34,220 bases of DNA, from assembly GCA_051953655.1 (NCBI GenBank), contig JBQCIO010000012.1, positions 1 through 34,220 of the forward strand, read 5' to 3'. How positions within the stretch are numbered: the stretch's first letter is position 1; every line of letters starts with the position of its first letter. The translations under genes and the position numbers were made by a program. Under the pieces are notes generated by a model that was not told where the DNA came from, did no database searches, and saw nothing but the letters and a program-made list of their open reading frames with translations. Below are positions 24,510 to 32,715 of the stretch, piece by piece. The stretch is from JBQCHF01 sp051953655 (GTDB taxonomy: Bacteria; Actinomycetota; Actinomycetes; Motilibacterales; Motilibacteraceae).

Positions 24510-25076
24510 TCAGCGGATGACGGCGAGCACGAGCAGGACCACCGTCACCATCGCCGCCAGGAGCACGAGCGCGGGCAGGATCGCGTAGGGGAAGGTGGTG
24601 AGCCACCACCAGCGGGCCGAGCCCGGGAAGCTGCGCTGCAGGGCCTTGCGGTGGGGGAGCACGACGGTGCCCAGCTCGATGCCGTGGTCCTGCAGCGGGT
24701 CGAGCCGGCCGTTGGGCCACATCCGGTCGAAGCCGGTGGACTCGGCCTGGCTGGAGGAGGCCAGCACGCGGCCGTCGGGCCCGGTGAGCACCAGCAGCCG
24801 GATGTCGATGGCGGCCTGCGCCAGCAGGGTGACCACGGTGACGCGGTGCAGCTCGGGCAGGTCGGGCGGGCCAGCTAGTCCGGGCAGCCGCATGGTGACG
24901 CTGGGGCGGCGGTTGCTGTCGCTGACCCACGTCACGGTGCCGGCGGACGGCTCGAGGTAGAAGCCGCAGCCGGGGTTGGGCGGGTCGGTACGGTCGCGCC
25001 CGGCCAGGCGCCGCACGTCCGGGCGGACCTGCACGCTCGTCTCGGGCCCGGGCCGCTCGTTGTCAGAGCGGTTCAC
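24510..25076 (-). CDS. Hypothetical protein with C-terminal membrane span
   Basis: The protein has 188 residues and I do not recognise it. A polar N-part with PNPGCGFYLEPSAGTVTWVSD and a middle segment LLVLTGPDGRVLASSSQAESTGFDRMWPNG look like mixed alpha/beta structure. The C-terminus is one strong membrane span, about 155-187 (LTTFPYAILPALVLLAAMVTVVLLVLAV), so it is probably tail-anchored with most of it in the cytoplasm. The GTG start overlaps the stop of the gene before it (GTGA), so it is co-translated with the 25073-25684 gene, and a shared role is likely. Confidence 0.7.
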   Translation of the reverse strand: MNRSDNERPGPETSVQVRPDVRRLAGRDRTDPPNPGCGFYLEPSAGTVTWVSDSNRRPSVTMRLPGLAGPPDLPELHRVTVVTLLAQAAIDIRLLVLTGPDGRVLASSSQAESTGFDRMWPNGRLDPLQDHGIELGTVVLPHRKALQRSFPGSARWWWLTTFPYAILPALVLLAAMVTVVLLVLAVIR

Positions 25077-25684
25077 GCGGGCACCAGGGTGAACCCGCGG
25101 GCGAGCGCGTCCAGCGCGGCCTGGGAGCGGGCGGCCACGGCGAGGTCGAAGCTGACGGCCTGCGCCACAACGAGTGCCTGCTGGTCGGGCACCTGCCACA
25201 GGTAGGTGGTTGTGTCGGCCATCCGTCGTTCCGGGTCGACGGCCCAGCGCTGGCGCACCTTGGTGGCCGGACCGGCCTGGGTGAGCACGCTGCTGATCTC
25301 CGGCTCGTCAGGGAACTCATCGTCGGGGACCAGCACCTGCGCGAGCACCTCGTCGTCGGTGAGGCTGTCGGGCAGGTCGCCGACCAGCACCTCCACCACC
25401 AGGACCGGGCCGGGCTCTTCGAGCGGGAGCAGCGCGAAGGCCAGCTCCGGGGCGGTGCGCCGGACCTGGTGGGCCAGGAGGAGCAGCTGCGAGGCGAGCA
25501 CCTCGCGCGGCAGCCAGTCGGGGTCGTCGGCCCGCGCAACGTCGTCGGGCTGGTCCGCCCGCTCGGCGCGCACCCGCGCCGCGGTGTCGAGGGCCCACTG
25601 CTCGCCGTCGCCCTCGCGCGGGATCTGCACCCAGGTCGGCGCTAGGCGGAACTGGAAGCCGACCGACGGGATCACGCGGACCAC
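25073..25684 (-). CDS. Hypothetical protein
   Basis: The protein has 203 residues without recognised domain. It starts with VRVIPSVGFQFRLAPTWVQIP, a beta-rich opening, followed by a helix LPREVLASQLLLLAHQVRR and strands LAFALLPLEEPGPVLVVEVLV; it ends TTYLWQVPDQQALVVAQAVSFDLAVAA. The pattern recalls small proteins of secretion or sensor loci, but I cannot name it. GTG at 25684 is the first start after the GNAT stop; GTG at 25675 is an equally good choice. No signal peptide is visible. It lies between a GNAT gene (10 bases before it) and a membrane protein (overlapping), all on the minus strand. Confidence 0.68.
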   Translation of the reverse strand: MVRVIPSVGFQFRLAPTWVQIPREGDGEQWALDTAARVRAERADQPDDVARADDPDWLPREVLASQLLLLAHQVRRTAPELAFALLPLEEPGPVLVVEVLVGDLPDSLTDDEVLAQVLVPDDEFPDEPEISSVLTQAGPATKVRQRWAVDPERRMADTTTYLWQVPDQQALVVAQAVSFDLAVAARSQAALDALARGFTLVPA

Positions 25685-25694
25685 CGTAACGGGA

Positions 25695-26306
25695 TCACCG
25701 GCGCTGCTGTCGTCCGCCGGCCGCCGCCGGCACCACCTTCCGGACCATCCACCGGTGCTTGCCGATCTGCCGGTCGCGCTCGAAGCCGAGGTCCTCGAAG
25801 GTGGACAGGGCACCGTGGAACAGGAATCCGGCCGAGACGGCGTCCGCGGGCTCGGGGTAACCCTCCACCACGCCGCCGCCGAGACCGGCGATGAGCTCGA
25901 GCGCGCCGGCCAGTCCGGCCGCCGAGACGCCCTGGCGGCGGTGGCCCTTGCCGACGTAGTTGCAGCCGATCCGCCAGTCCGGCGGTGCACCGGTCGCGGT
26001 CTTCTCGTAGGCGGGACGGTTCTTGATGCGGAAGACCTCCTCGGGCGGCCCGAACTGGACCCAGCCGACGCAGTCGTCGCCGTCGAAGACCAGCGCGGCG
26101 TGGGTGGTGCCGTCCAGCACCCGCTGGTGCTTGCGCTCGCGATTGAGCTCGGCGTCGTTCGCCGGGCCCTCGGGGTGGAAGCCGATGCACCAGCAGCCGC
26201 CGAACACGCCCCCGTTGGCCTCGACCAGGCGGGCGAAGGCGGGCCAGGTGTCGGCGTCCAACGCCCTCGTGGTGAAGCGGCCGGCCTGCTGGACCTGCGC
26301 GTCCAC
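25695..26306 (-). CDS. GNAT family N-acetyltransferase
   Basis: The protein has 203 residues. Strands and helices of the GNAT fold are visible: FTTRALDADTWPAFARLVEANGG, AALVFDGDDCVGWVQFG, then the acetyl-CoA binding motif A IGCNYVGKGHRRQGVSAAGL (R/Q-x-x-G type) and the closing ALSTFEDLGFERDRQIGKHRWMVRKV. The C-tail is Ala/Gly/Arg rich. The acceptor is unknown. AGGGAGGA lies right before the GTG start, one of the best ribosome sites in the window. It is the first of three minus-strand genes. Confidence 0.85.
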   Translation of the reverse strand: MDAQVQQAGRFTTRALDADTWPAFARLVEANGGVFGGCWCIGFHPEGPANDAELNRERKHQRVLDGTTHAALVFDGDDCVGWVQFGPPEEVFRIKNRPAYEKTATGAPPDWRIGCNYVGKGHRRQGVSAAGLAGALELIAGLGGGVVEGYPEPADAVSAGFLFHGALSTFEDLGFERDRQIGKHRWMVRKVVPAAAGGRQQRR

Positions 26307-26404
26307 GGTTCCTCCCTGTCGTCCTCATCGTCCCGTCGAGGTGACAGCCAACGCCGCGCGCGCTGGGTTGTCGAGACCCTGGTCCGCGCGGCCGTGCTCG
26401 CGGC

Positions 26405-26443
26405 CGTGGGCGGCCCCCCCCCCGGGGGGGGGGGCGGGCCCAC
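26405..26443 (-). terminator. GC hairpin with C10G11 homopolymer, probable terminator
   Basis: Ten C (26414-26423) are followed directly by eleven G (26424-26434), flanked by CGTGGGC (26405-26411) and GCCCACG (26437-26443). Together they can fold into a stem of about 17 pairs with a small bulge and almost no loop. It lies 18 bases after the stop of the phosphoesterase gene on the minus strand, without a T-tract. Homopolymers of this length are also prone to slippage and sequencing error. Confidence 0.6.
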
Positions 26444-26460
26444 GACGCGGGGTGCGGCGG

Positions 26461-29205
26461 CTACTCGCCGGCGACGTCCGATGCCAGGTCGGCGCCGGGG
26501 ATCTGCTGGGGGAGCAGGACCGTGCTGTCACCCGGGTAGGGGGTGGCGAAGCCGTGCTGGGAGTACCAGATGTCGCGGTTGAGCTGGGCCGGGTTGGCCC
26601 GGTCGGGGCCGGCGAAGTCCTGCTCGGCGGACCAGTCGGACCAGGCCTTCGCGGCCGCCGCCGTGGAGGGGGCGGTCGAGTCGGCTGTGCTGGTCGTCGT
26701 CGAGGCGGCGGTCAGCTGCGCGGTGGCCTGGCTGTTGAGCGTGTCCAGCGGGATCTCGTTGGGCAGCGCGGTGTACGGCGTGAAGTCGGGGTGGTCGGTG
26801 AAGGCGGCGAACATCGGCTCGGCGGCCAGGTCCATCTGGGTCATGGGCGGCAGGCCGAGGATCTGCTCGATGGTCCGCACCACGTTGAGCTGGGTGTAGA
26901 AGTCGTGCACCACCGCGCCCTTGCGGGCGTAGGGGCTCCACACGAACGTCGGGTTGCGGTGCCCGTCCACGTGGTCGACGCCGTCCTGGCTGTCGTCCTC
27001 CATGACGAACACGGCCGAGTCCTTGCCGAACGAGCTGTGCGAGATCCCGTCGATGATCCGGCCCAGGGCCAGGTCGTTGTCGGCCACCATCGCCGACGGC
27101 GTCGGGTAGCTCGGCGAGGTGCCGGCGGTGTGGTCGTCCATGATGGTGAGCAGGTTCAGCTGCGGCAGGTCACCGGTCTTCTCGGCCGCCTTGAGGTCCT
27201 GCAGGAACAGGTCGGCGCGGTACTGGTCGGGGATCTGCAGCTGGAAGCCCGGGTAGGACGGGTTGAGGATCTTGGTCAGCGACGGCACGTCGGTCGAGGC
27301 GTGGTACTGGTCGGCCGGGATGGTGGGCGTGCCGCCCTTGCCCTCCAGCGCCTGGGTGTTCTGGTACCACTGCGTCCACGAGTGCGGGTCGCCCTGGCCG
27401 GCGGCGTCGGTCCAGGCGTTGGTGTACTCGCCCCAGTCCTTGGCGCTCACGCCGTGGTGGGCGGCGTTGTCCCAGAGGAACCCGGTGGCCGAGTAGGCCA
27501 TCGAGTCCCCGCCGTTGTAGGGGTAGCTGCGGGTGTAGTTGCCGATCGACTGGGTCAGGTACTCGTCCACCATCGCCTGGGTCAGCCACTGGTGGCCGTC
27601 GGCCGACATCGTGCCGGAGGAGTAGATGTTGTCCAGCAGCGGGCCGGCCTTGGCCAGCGCGTGCTGGTTGGGCGTGGTCTTGCCGCCGAACTGGGCCAGG
27701 GCCGGGTCGCCGTTGCCGCGGGGGTCGTCGCCGAGGACCTGGTCGTAGGTGCGGTTCTCCTTCACGATCAGGAAGACGTGCTTGATCGTGGACGGGTCGC
27801 CGTCACGGCGCGGGATGGCGACGGGCTTGCGCTGCTTGCCCTGCGAGTGCTGCTGGGCCAGTGCCGCGGTCCACTGGTTGTCGTGCCAGACCTGCTGGGT
27901 CAGCTCCCGGTACTGCGACTCCTTCGGCATTGGCACCGTGGTCACTTCGCCGATGTCTGAGTAGACCGAGTGGCCGGTGACCGTCGCCGTGCCCGGTCCC
28001 TCGCTGGAGGTGCGCGTCGGGCCGAGCGATCCCACGCCCTTCTGCGCGGCGACGACCAGCTGCTTGATCGTGCCGTCCCAGACCACGGTGCCCGGGTACC
28101 AGCCGGTGGGGATGAGCCCCTGGAAGGTCGCCTGCGCGCCGGCGCCGGCGTAGGTGTAGACCGCGACGGCGTTGGCGGTGCCCAGGCTGACGGCCAGGTG
28201 CTTGTCGTCGACCATCGCCAGCGAGTTGGGCGAGCTGCCGATCGGCGAGCCCGGCAGCGGGTTGACGTTGATGGTGGCGCCCACCGTGCCGCGGACGGTG
28301 TCGATCACCGACACGGTGTCGGAGTTGGAGTTCGCGACCAGCAGGTCGGTCCCGTGCGCGAGCAGGGCCGACGGGCCGAGGCCGACGTCGAAGGTGCGCA
28401 CCACGGTGCCGGCGACCGGGTCGACCTCGGACACGGTGCCGGTGGACGGTGAGCCGTTCTCGTCGTTCGCGACGATCGCGGTGCCGTAGGAGTCGTTGGT
28501 GCGGTCCGACGCCGTGGCGGTGCGCCCGCCCTGGTTGGCGACGTAGGCGCGGTCGCCGATGACGACGACGTCGCGCGGCGCGTTGCCGACCGGGATGCTG
28601 CGGACGACCTCGCCGGTGCCTGTGTCCAGGACGGCCAGGGCGTTGGTGCCGTTGAGGGTGACCAGCAGGTGCTGCGCGTCGGGTGCGTAGGCGATGCTCG
28701 CCGGGATCGGCTGGCGGCCGTTCGTGCGCGGCAGCGGGATCGCCACCGGGTTCGCCAGCGTGCCGTCCTCGGCGACGTCGAAGCGCAGCAGGTTGGCGGT
28801 CTGCGCCGCCCACAGGGTCTTGCCGTCCTTGGAGTAGAGCAGACCGCCGTAGGAGACGTTGCCGCTGCCGATGCCCCGGGGCGGGCTGATCTGCTGCAGC
28901 ACTGTGTGGTTCACCAGGTCGGTGACCGTGAACAGGCCCTTGCCGTCGTAGGTCTCGTTCACCGCGGTGCGCCCGTCCGGGGCGAGGGCGAGGGAGAGCG
29001 GGCGGCCGCTCTGCTCCACGCTGGTGCCGGCCGGGGTGACCCGCTGGTCGGTCGGGACGAGCACCGAGCCGTCGGCCTGCCGGCCGATGATGCGCTGGCC
29101 GAAGCCGCCGATGCCACCGGCGGCGGCGAACGCGGTGCCGCCGCCGAGGGCGACGGCTCCGGCGACGGGGAGGACGACGGCTGTGCGAAGACGCTTCTTG
29201 CTCAC
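26461..29205 (-). CDS. Secreted YncE-like beta-propeller / phosphoesterase fusion
   Basis: The protein has 914 residues. The signal peptide is KKRLRTAVVLPVAGAVALGGGTAFA. Residues about 45-430 form a seven-bladed YncE-like propeller with repeated blades such as RPLSLALAPDGRTA, NALAVLDTGTGEVVRSIPVG and NSDTVSVIDTVRGTV. Residues about 475-800 are a phosphoesterase (PF04185, acid phosphatase/phospholipase C group) with KHVFLIVKENRTYDQVLGD, SADGHQWLTQAM and VFVMEDDSQDGVDHVDGHR. It should act outside the cell on phosphoesters. GTG at 29205 has GGAG six bases upstream; the ATG at 29217 is possible but has no ribosome site. The Thr/Ser/Ala stretch at about 835-850 is a linker. Substrate is unknown; release of phosphate is plausible. 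Confidence 0.88.
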   Translation of the reverse strand: MSKKRLRTAVVLPVAGAVALGGGTAFAAAGGIGGFGQRIIGRQADGSVLVPTDQRVTPAGTSVEQSGRPLSLALAPDGRTAVNETYDGKGLFTVTDLVNHTVLQQISPPRGIGSGNVSYGGLLYSKDGKTLWAAQTANLLRFDVAEDGTLANPVAIPLPRTNGRQPIPASIAYAPDAQHLLVTLNGTNALAVLDTGTGEVVRSIPVGNAPRDVVVIGDRAYVANQGGRTATASDRTNDSYGTAIVANDENGSPSTGTVSEVDPVAGTVVRTFDVGLGPSALLAHGTDLLVANSNSDTVSVIDTVRGTVGATINVNPLPGSPIGSSPNSLAMVDDKHLAVSLGTANAVAVYTYAGAGAQATFQGLIPTGWYPGTVVWDGTIKQLVVAAQKGVGSLGPTRTSSEGPGTATVTGHSVYSDIGEVTTVPMPKESQYRELTQQVWHDNQWTAALAQQHSQGKQRKPVAIPRRDGDPSTIKHVFLIVKENRTYDQVLGDDPRGNGDPALAQFGGKTTPNQHALAKAGPLLDNIYSSGTMSADGHQWLTQAMVDEYLTQSIGNYTRSYPYNGGDSMAYSATGFLWDNAAHHGVSAKDWGEYTNAWTDAAGQGDPHSWTQWYQNTQALEGKGGTPTIPADQYHASTDVPSLTKILNPSYPGFQLQIPDQYRADLFLQDLKAAEKTGDLPQLNLLTIMDDHTAGTSPSYPTPSAMVADNDLALGRIIDGISHSSFGKDSAVFVMEDDSQDGVDHVDGHRNPTFVWSPYARKGAVVHDFYTQLNVVRTIEQILGLPPMTQMDLAAEPMFAAFTDHPDFTPYTALPNEIPLDTLNSQATAQLTAASTTTSTADSTAPSTAAAAKAWSDWSAEQDFAGPDRANPAQLNRDIWYSQHGFATPYPGDSTVLLPQQIPGADLASDVAGE

Positions 29206-29410
29206 ACGAAGCTCCATCGTTGGGAGGGGATGGCCCACTCGCGGCCGCGCCCCGGAGGACCGCAGGTGGCGCCCCGTTTCGGGCGCATGCCTGCAGAACC
29301 GCGCCGGCGGCGACGGCTGAGGAGTGGGCAGGTCGCCTGCTCGGGTGGGCAGGCAGGCGTGACGCTAGGGCGGCGGCGGGCAACGGCTGGGAGCCGGCGA
29401 CTGAACGATC

Positions 29411-29444
29411 GGGGAACGTTCGCCCCAACTGTCCGAAAGACAGT
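29411..29444 (-). promoter_or_regulatory. Paired palindromes upstream of the phosphoesterase gene
   Basis: The perfect 8-bp palindrome GAACGTTC (29414-29421), flanked by G and C runs, lies next to the hairpin ACTGTC-CGAAA-GACAGT (29428-29444). They sit between the permease stop and the phosphoesterase start, about 210 bases before the latter. The hairpin could end the permease transcript, and the palindrome could be an operator. No clear PhoP box is seen. The remaining part of this 271-base gap holds no gene. Confidence 0.35.
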
Positions 29445-29476
29445 CCTTGCCTTGAATCGGCCTTTACGCGCGCGCT

Positions 29477-30862
29477 CTACGACCGGGCGTCGGAGAGCAG
29501 GTCGAGGACGCCGTCGAACTGCCACAGGGGGTTGGTGAGCGGACCCTGCGCGCTTGCCGTGGTGAACCAGCCGTTGACCTGCTTGGGGCCGTCCCCGTCG
29601 GCGACGAAGCGGCCGTCGGCGGAGACGTCGACCTGGTAGACCGCCTGGGCCAGCGCCGGGCTGCCGGCCACGTGCCAGGAGACGATGCACCGCCAGTCGT
29701 TGCCGGGGCCGACGTCCTGCACGTCGGGGCCGCCCTTGTCGCAGTCCGCGCCGGCGCCGATCCCCGCGACGGTCACCGGCGGGTTGTGCAGCCGGTCCTG
29801 CTGCAGCTGGTAGAGATGGGCGAAGTCCGCGGCCAGGGCCGTCTCGACCGCTGCGCCGTCCACCCCCGTGCTCGACGGCCCGATCCAGAATCGACCGGTG
29901 ACCCCGGTGAGGACGAGGCTCGCAGCGACGAGCAGCGCGGCCAGGGCCCCGGCGGCGCCGGCGAGCGCGCCCCGGCCGAGGCCGTCGAAGGCGGGGTTGG
30001 CGAAGTCGCGGCGCAGGAAGAGCCGACGGGCGAGCAGCGCCGCCCCGACGGCCCAGGCGAGGCTGACGGCCGCCCCCACCCACACCGGGCCGGGGTGCGC
30101 CGGCTCGGTGAACAGACCGCGCCAGCTCGCGAAGGCGGTGGCGGGCAGGGCGTAGCGGACCGGGGCCGGCAGGGGCGCGAGGGCGAGGACCTGCTGGGCG
30201 AGGGCGAGCACGACCGGCACCGCCAGCCCGAGCGGGGACCGGCCGAACGCGACCGAGCACAGCAGCCCGAGGGCGCCGAAGGCCAGTGCCGGCAGCAGCA
30301 CGCACGCCCACGCCGCCGTGATCAGCCGCACCGCTCCGGCGCCGCCGAGGAGCTGCCCGTCGAGGCCCGGCAGCGGCTCGGTGCCGCCCAGGAGCACGCC
30401 GGCCAGCGTGCTGCTGGCGGCCAGGGCGAGGACGACGGCGACGCTGCCGGTGGCGGCGGCCACGGTCTTGGCGGCGAAGACCCGCCGCGGGCTGCGGGCG
30501 GTGACCAGCAGGACCCGCCAGGTGCCGACCCGGTCCTCGGCGGCGAAGACGTCGCCGCACATCAGCGTGGCCAGCAGCGGGAGCGCCCAGCCGCCGGCGA
30601 AGCCGAGCACCACCAGCGGGAGCGCGAAGCCGGACTGGTGCAGCCAGCGCCCGAAGACGGTGTCGGTGGGCAGCGAGGACGCCGAGCGCACCACCAGGGC
30701 GAACGCGGGCGGGGCGAGGACACAGGCCAGCAGCCCGATCCTGGTCCGCCACAGGGAGAACAGCTTGCGCAGCTCGACCCGGCAGGTGCGGATCAGGGGT
30801 GCGGCGGGCTGCTCGCGGGGCGGGTCCTGCAGGCTGACGGGCGCGGGCGTGGTGACGGTCAC
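29477..30862 (-). CDS. ABC-2-type transporter permease with extracytoplasmic tail domain
   Basis: The protein has 461 residues. The N-terminal soluble helix TCRVELRKLFSLWRTRIGLL is typical of ABC-2 permeases; about six membrane spans follow (for example ALPLVVLGFAGGWALPLLATL, VAVVLALAASSTLAGVLLGG, AWACVLLPALAFGALGLLCS). The stretch DVFAAEDRVGTWRVLLVTARSPRRVFAAK is also characteristic. After the last span a domain of about 140 residues lies outside, with two Cys (DCDKGGP and WRCIV) that may pair. GTG at 30862 is chosen to start just before the soluble helix; an open frame reaches 30988. No ABC ATPase gene is in the window, so the partner is elsewhere. The exported substrate is unknown. Confidence 0.75.
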   Translation of the reverse strand: MTVTTPAPVSLQDPPREQPAAPLIRTCRVELRKLFSLWRTRIGLLACVLAPPAFALVVRSASSLPTDTVFGRWLHQSGFALPLVVLGFAGGWALPLLATLMCGDVFAAEDRVGTWRVLLVTARSPRRVFAAKTVAAATGSVAVVLALAASSTLAGVLLGGTEPLPGLDGQLLGGAGAVRLITAAWACVLLPALAFGALGLLCSVAFGRSPLGLAVPVVLALAQQVLALAPLPAPVRYALPATAFASWRGLFTEPAHPGPVWVGAAVSLAWAVGAALLARRLFLRRDFANPAFDGLGRGALAGAAGALAALLVAASLVLTGVTGRFWIGPSSTGVDGAAVETALAADFAHLYQLQQDRLHNPPVTVAGIGAGADCDKGGPDVQDVGPGNDWRCIVSWHVAGSPALAQAVYQVDVSADGRFVADGDGPKQVNGWFTTASAQGPLTNPLWQFDGVLDLLSDARS

Positions 30863-31027
30863 GCCCGCGGACAGTAGGACGCCCCGGTCGAGCCGAGGCG
30901 TCCACAGCGTGAACGGGCGGGGAACGACCCTTCCCGGTCGTGCCAGGTCCGCTTGGGCGGGATCATGCCCGGCTGCCCGGGCTGTCATGGGCGCGCGGGG
31001 AGCGCAGGGGAACCTGCAGCGGAGCGA

Positions 31028-31056
31028 CCCCCTGCCCGCTGAGGGCGGGCAGGGGG
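31028..31056 (-). terminator. Hairpin terminator of the S53 peptidase gene
   Basis: A perfect 12-bp stem, CCCCCTGCCCGC (31028-31039) with GCGGGCAGGGGG (31045-31056), has a 5-base loop. It lies 45 bases after the peptidase stop on the minus strand and before the permease gene. There is no T-tract. The rest of the gap 30863-31101 shows nothing else. Confidence 0.7.
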
Positions 31057-31101
31057 CCGTGGTGCGTGCTCAGGTCGAAAGCTGCTCGAGCCCGGGTCGT
31101 C

Positions 31102-32418
31102 CTACTGTCCGGCCAGCTGCGGCACGAGCGCCGCAGCCTTCGGGGAACCCAGCCCGGTGGCCGCGTCCCACCCGGCGCCGGCGGCGAAGCCGGTGATGTC
31201 CCCGAAGGAGTTGTCCCCGGTGGTGACGTCGTGGAACAGGCGCGAACCCAGGGAGCGGCTGGCTGAGAACCCGTACAGCTTGTTGTCCAGGTAGCCGATG
31301 CGGCCGCCCGCCAGCTGGGCGGCGTCGGCGACGAGCCCCGCCCACTGCGGGGACCCGGCACTCGTGCCGCCGAACCGGTACAACCCTGGGGCCCCGCCGC
31401 CGTAGCTGAAGACCGCCAGCACGCCGCCGTCGATGGCCGCGTTGTAGGCCACGTCCGGCACTCCACGCGAGGGCAGGTGGAGACGCTTCTGGAACGCCGG
31501 GGTGGCGTACAGGCTGCTGAACCCGCCGCCGCCGGCGGAACCGTAGGTGTCGGTCTCGTTCCAGGTGGTCTCGGACTGGTAGGCGCCCGAGGAGCTGGCG
31601 ACCAGGCGGGTGCCGCCGACGCCGGTCACGTACGGGTCCGACGCCGGGACGCTGGCCGCTTCGTAGAAGCTGGTGCCGTCGCAGGTGGGCTGCGCGGCAC
31701 CCTGGTCACCGGCGGAGGCGAGGAGCGTGATGCCCTCGGCGGTGGCCTGGCTGAACAGTTGGTGCATCTGGGCGACCAGGGCGGGGGCCATGCACTTCTC
31801 GCCCTCGCCGAAGCTCATCGAGATGACGTCGCCGAGGTTGTGCTGCACGGCGTAGCGGATGGCCGAGTTGATGTCGGCGTCGTCGCTGGACCTGGCCTCG
31901 ACCAGGACCAGCTTGGCGCCGGGGGCGATGGCGTGCGCCCATTCCACGTCGAGGGTGATCTCTCCGGACCAGCCGAGCTGCGTCTCGTCGTTCGGGTCGA
32001 ACGCGGGGACGCCGTCGGGGGCGACCTTGACGAGGTTGCCGGCCGGGAGGCCGAACAGGGAGTCGAACAGGGCCAGGTCCGAGTCGATGGTCGGGCTCTG
32101 GTAGGCGTCGACGATGACGATCGTCCGGCCGGTGCCGTCCGCTCCCAGCTTGTCGAAGCCGTACGCCGCGCGGATCTGTGCCGGGTCGTAGCAGCCTGCG
32201 GTGTCCTGGCAGCCGAAGTGGATCTTGGGGTCCACCCGGTCCAGAGTGCCTTCGAAGACGGCGTGCGGGGCTCCGGTCAGCGCGGGAGACACCCGGCTGT
32301 GCGCCGGTGCGCTCGATCCCGCCGGTGCGGGCGCGGCAGAAGCCGCCGGCACAGCGGCGACGGTGGCCGCTGCCAGGCCGAGCGCGGTGAGCGCGGCGCG
32401 GCGTGCGATGGCAGTCAA
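31102..32418 (-). CDS. Secreted S53 (sedolisin) family serine peptidase
   Basis: The protein has 438 residues with signal peptide (about 1-29). The sedolisin catalytic set is visible: E153 and D157 in WSGEITLDVEW, D238 in SAGDQG for the oxyanion site, and S353 in FGGTSAGSP. The calcium site lies near the C-terminus (DVTTG, D397, and GWDAATGLGSP, D418). QIRAAYGFDKL and GRTIVIVDAYQSPTIDSDL mark the start of the catalytic domain at about residue 78. Only about 50 residues separate it from the signal, too few for the usual long pro-domain. It starts with TTG behind a strong GGGGGAGG. It should be an exported endopeptidase. Family members of this kind are active at low pH, but its own optimum cannot be told. 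Confidence 0.9.
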   Translation of the reverse strand: MTAIARRAALTALGLAAATVAAVPAASAAPAPAGSSAPAHSRVSPALTGAPHAVFEGTLDRVDPKIHFGCQDTAGCYDPAQIRAAYGFDKLGADGTGRTIVIVDAYQSPTIDSDLALFDSLFGLPAGNLVKVAPDGVPAFDPNDETQLGWSGEITLDVEWAHAIAPGAKLVLVEARSSDDADINSAIRYAVQHNLGDVISMSFGEGEKCMAPALVAQMHQLFSQATAEGITLLASAGDQGAAQPTCDGTSFYEAASVPASDPYVTGVGGTRLVASSSGAYQSETTWNETDTYGSAGGGGFSSLYATPAFQKRLHLPSRGVPDVAYNAAIDGGVLAVFSYGGGAPGLYRFGGTSAGSPQWAGLVADAAQLAGGRIGYLDNKLYGFSASRSLGSRLFHDVTTGDNSFGDITGFAAGAGWDAATGLGSPKAAALVPQLAGQ

Positions 32419-32651
32419 GGAAGAGTCCTCCCCCTGAAGGATCCGGGCCGTGGCCCGGCCGCCGTCATCGGCGGCGCGCGGACGCTATCGGTCCGAACGT
32501 GTCCTTGACTGCAACTTTCGTCATTTCGGACGTGAAACTGACCCAACACTCCTACGGCTCATAGGGACCTGGATCAGTGTTCAGCCCGGCAAAAGGGGAG
32601 TGCGGCGCGGGGGCCGCGTCGCGTCAGCATGTGCGCATGGACAAGACGCCG

Positions 32652-32702
32652 ACGGCATGCACTCCCCACCCGGACAGGGTCCGGGTGGGGAGTGCATGCC
32701 GT
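32652..32702 (-). terminator. Perfect 23-bp stem hairpin after the SRPBCC gene
   Basis: Bases 32652-32674 pair without mismatch with 32680-32702 around the 5-base loop CAGGG. The stem includes GCATGC. It lies 14 bases after the stop of the SRPBCC gene (minus strand) and about 230 bases before the peptidase start, so it most probably ends the SRPBCC transcript; there is no T-tract. The rest of 32419-32715 holds the upstream region of the peptidase gene and no gene of its own. Confidence 0.75.
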
Positions 32703-32715
32703 TCCCGAGGACGGA

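Noticed and set aside
29405..29440. PhoP box in front of the phosphoesterase gene
   Set aside because: Only one GTTC-type half is present and the 11-base direct repeat of known sites is missing.
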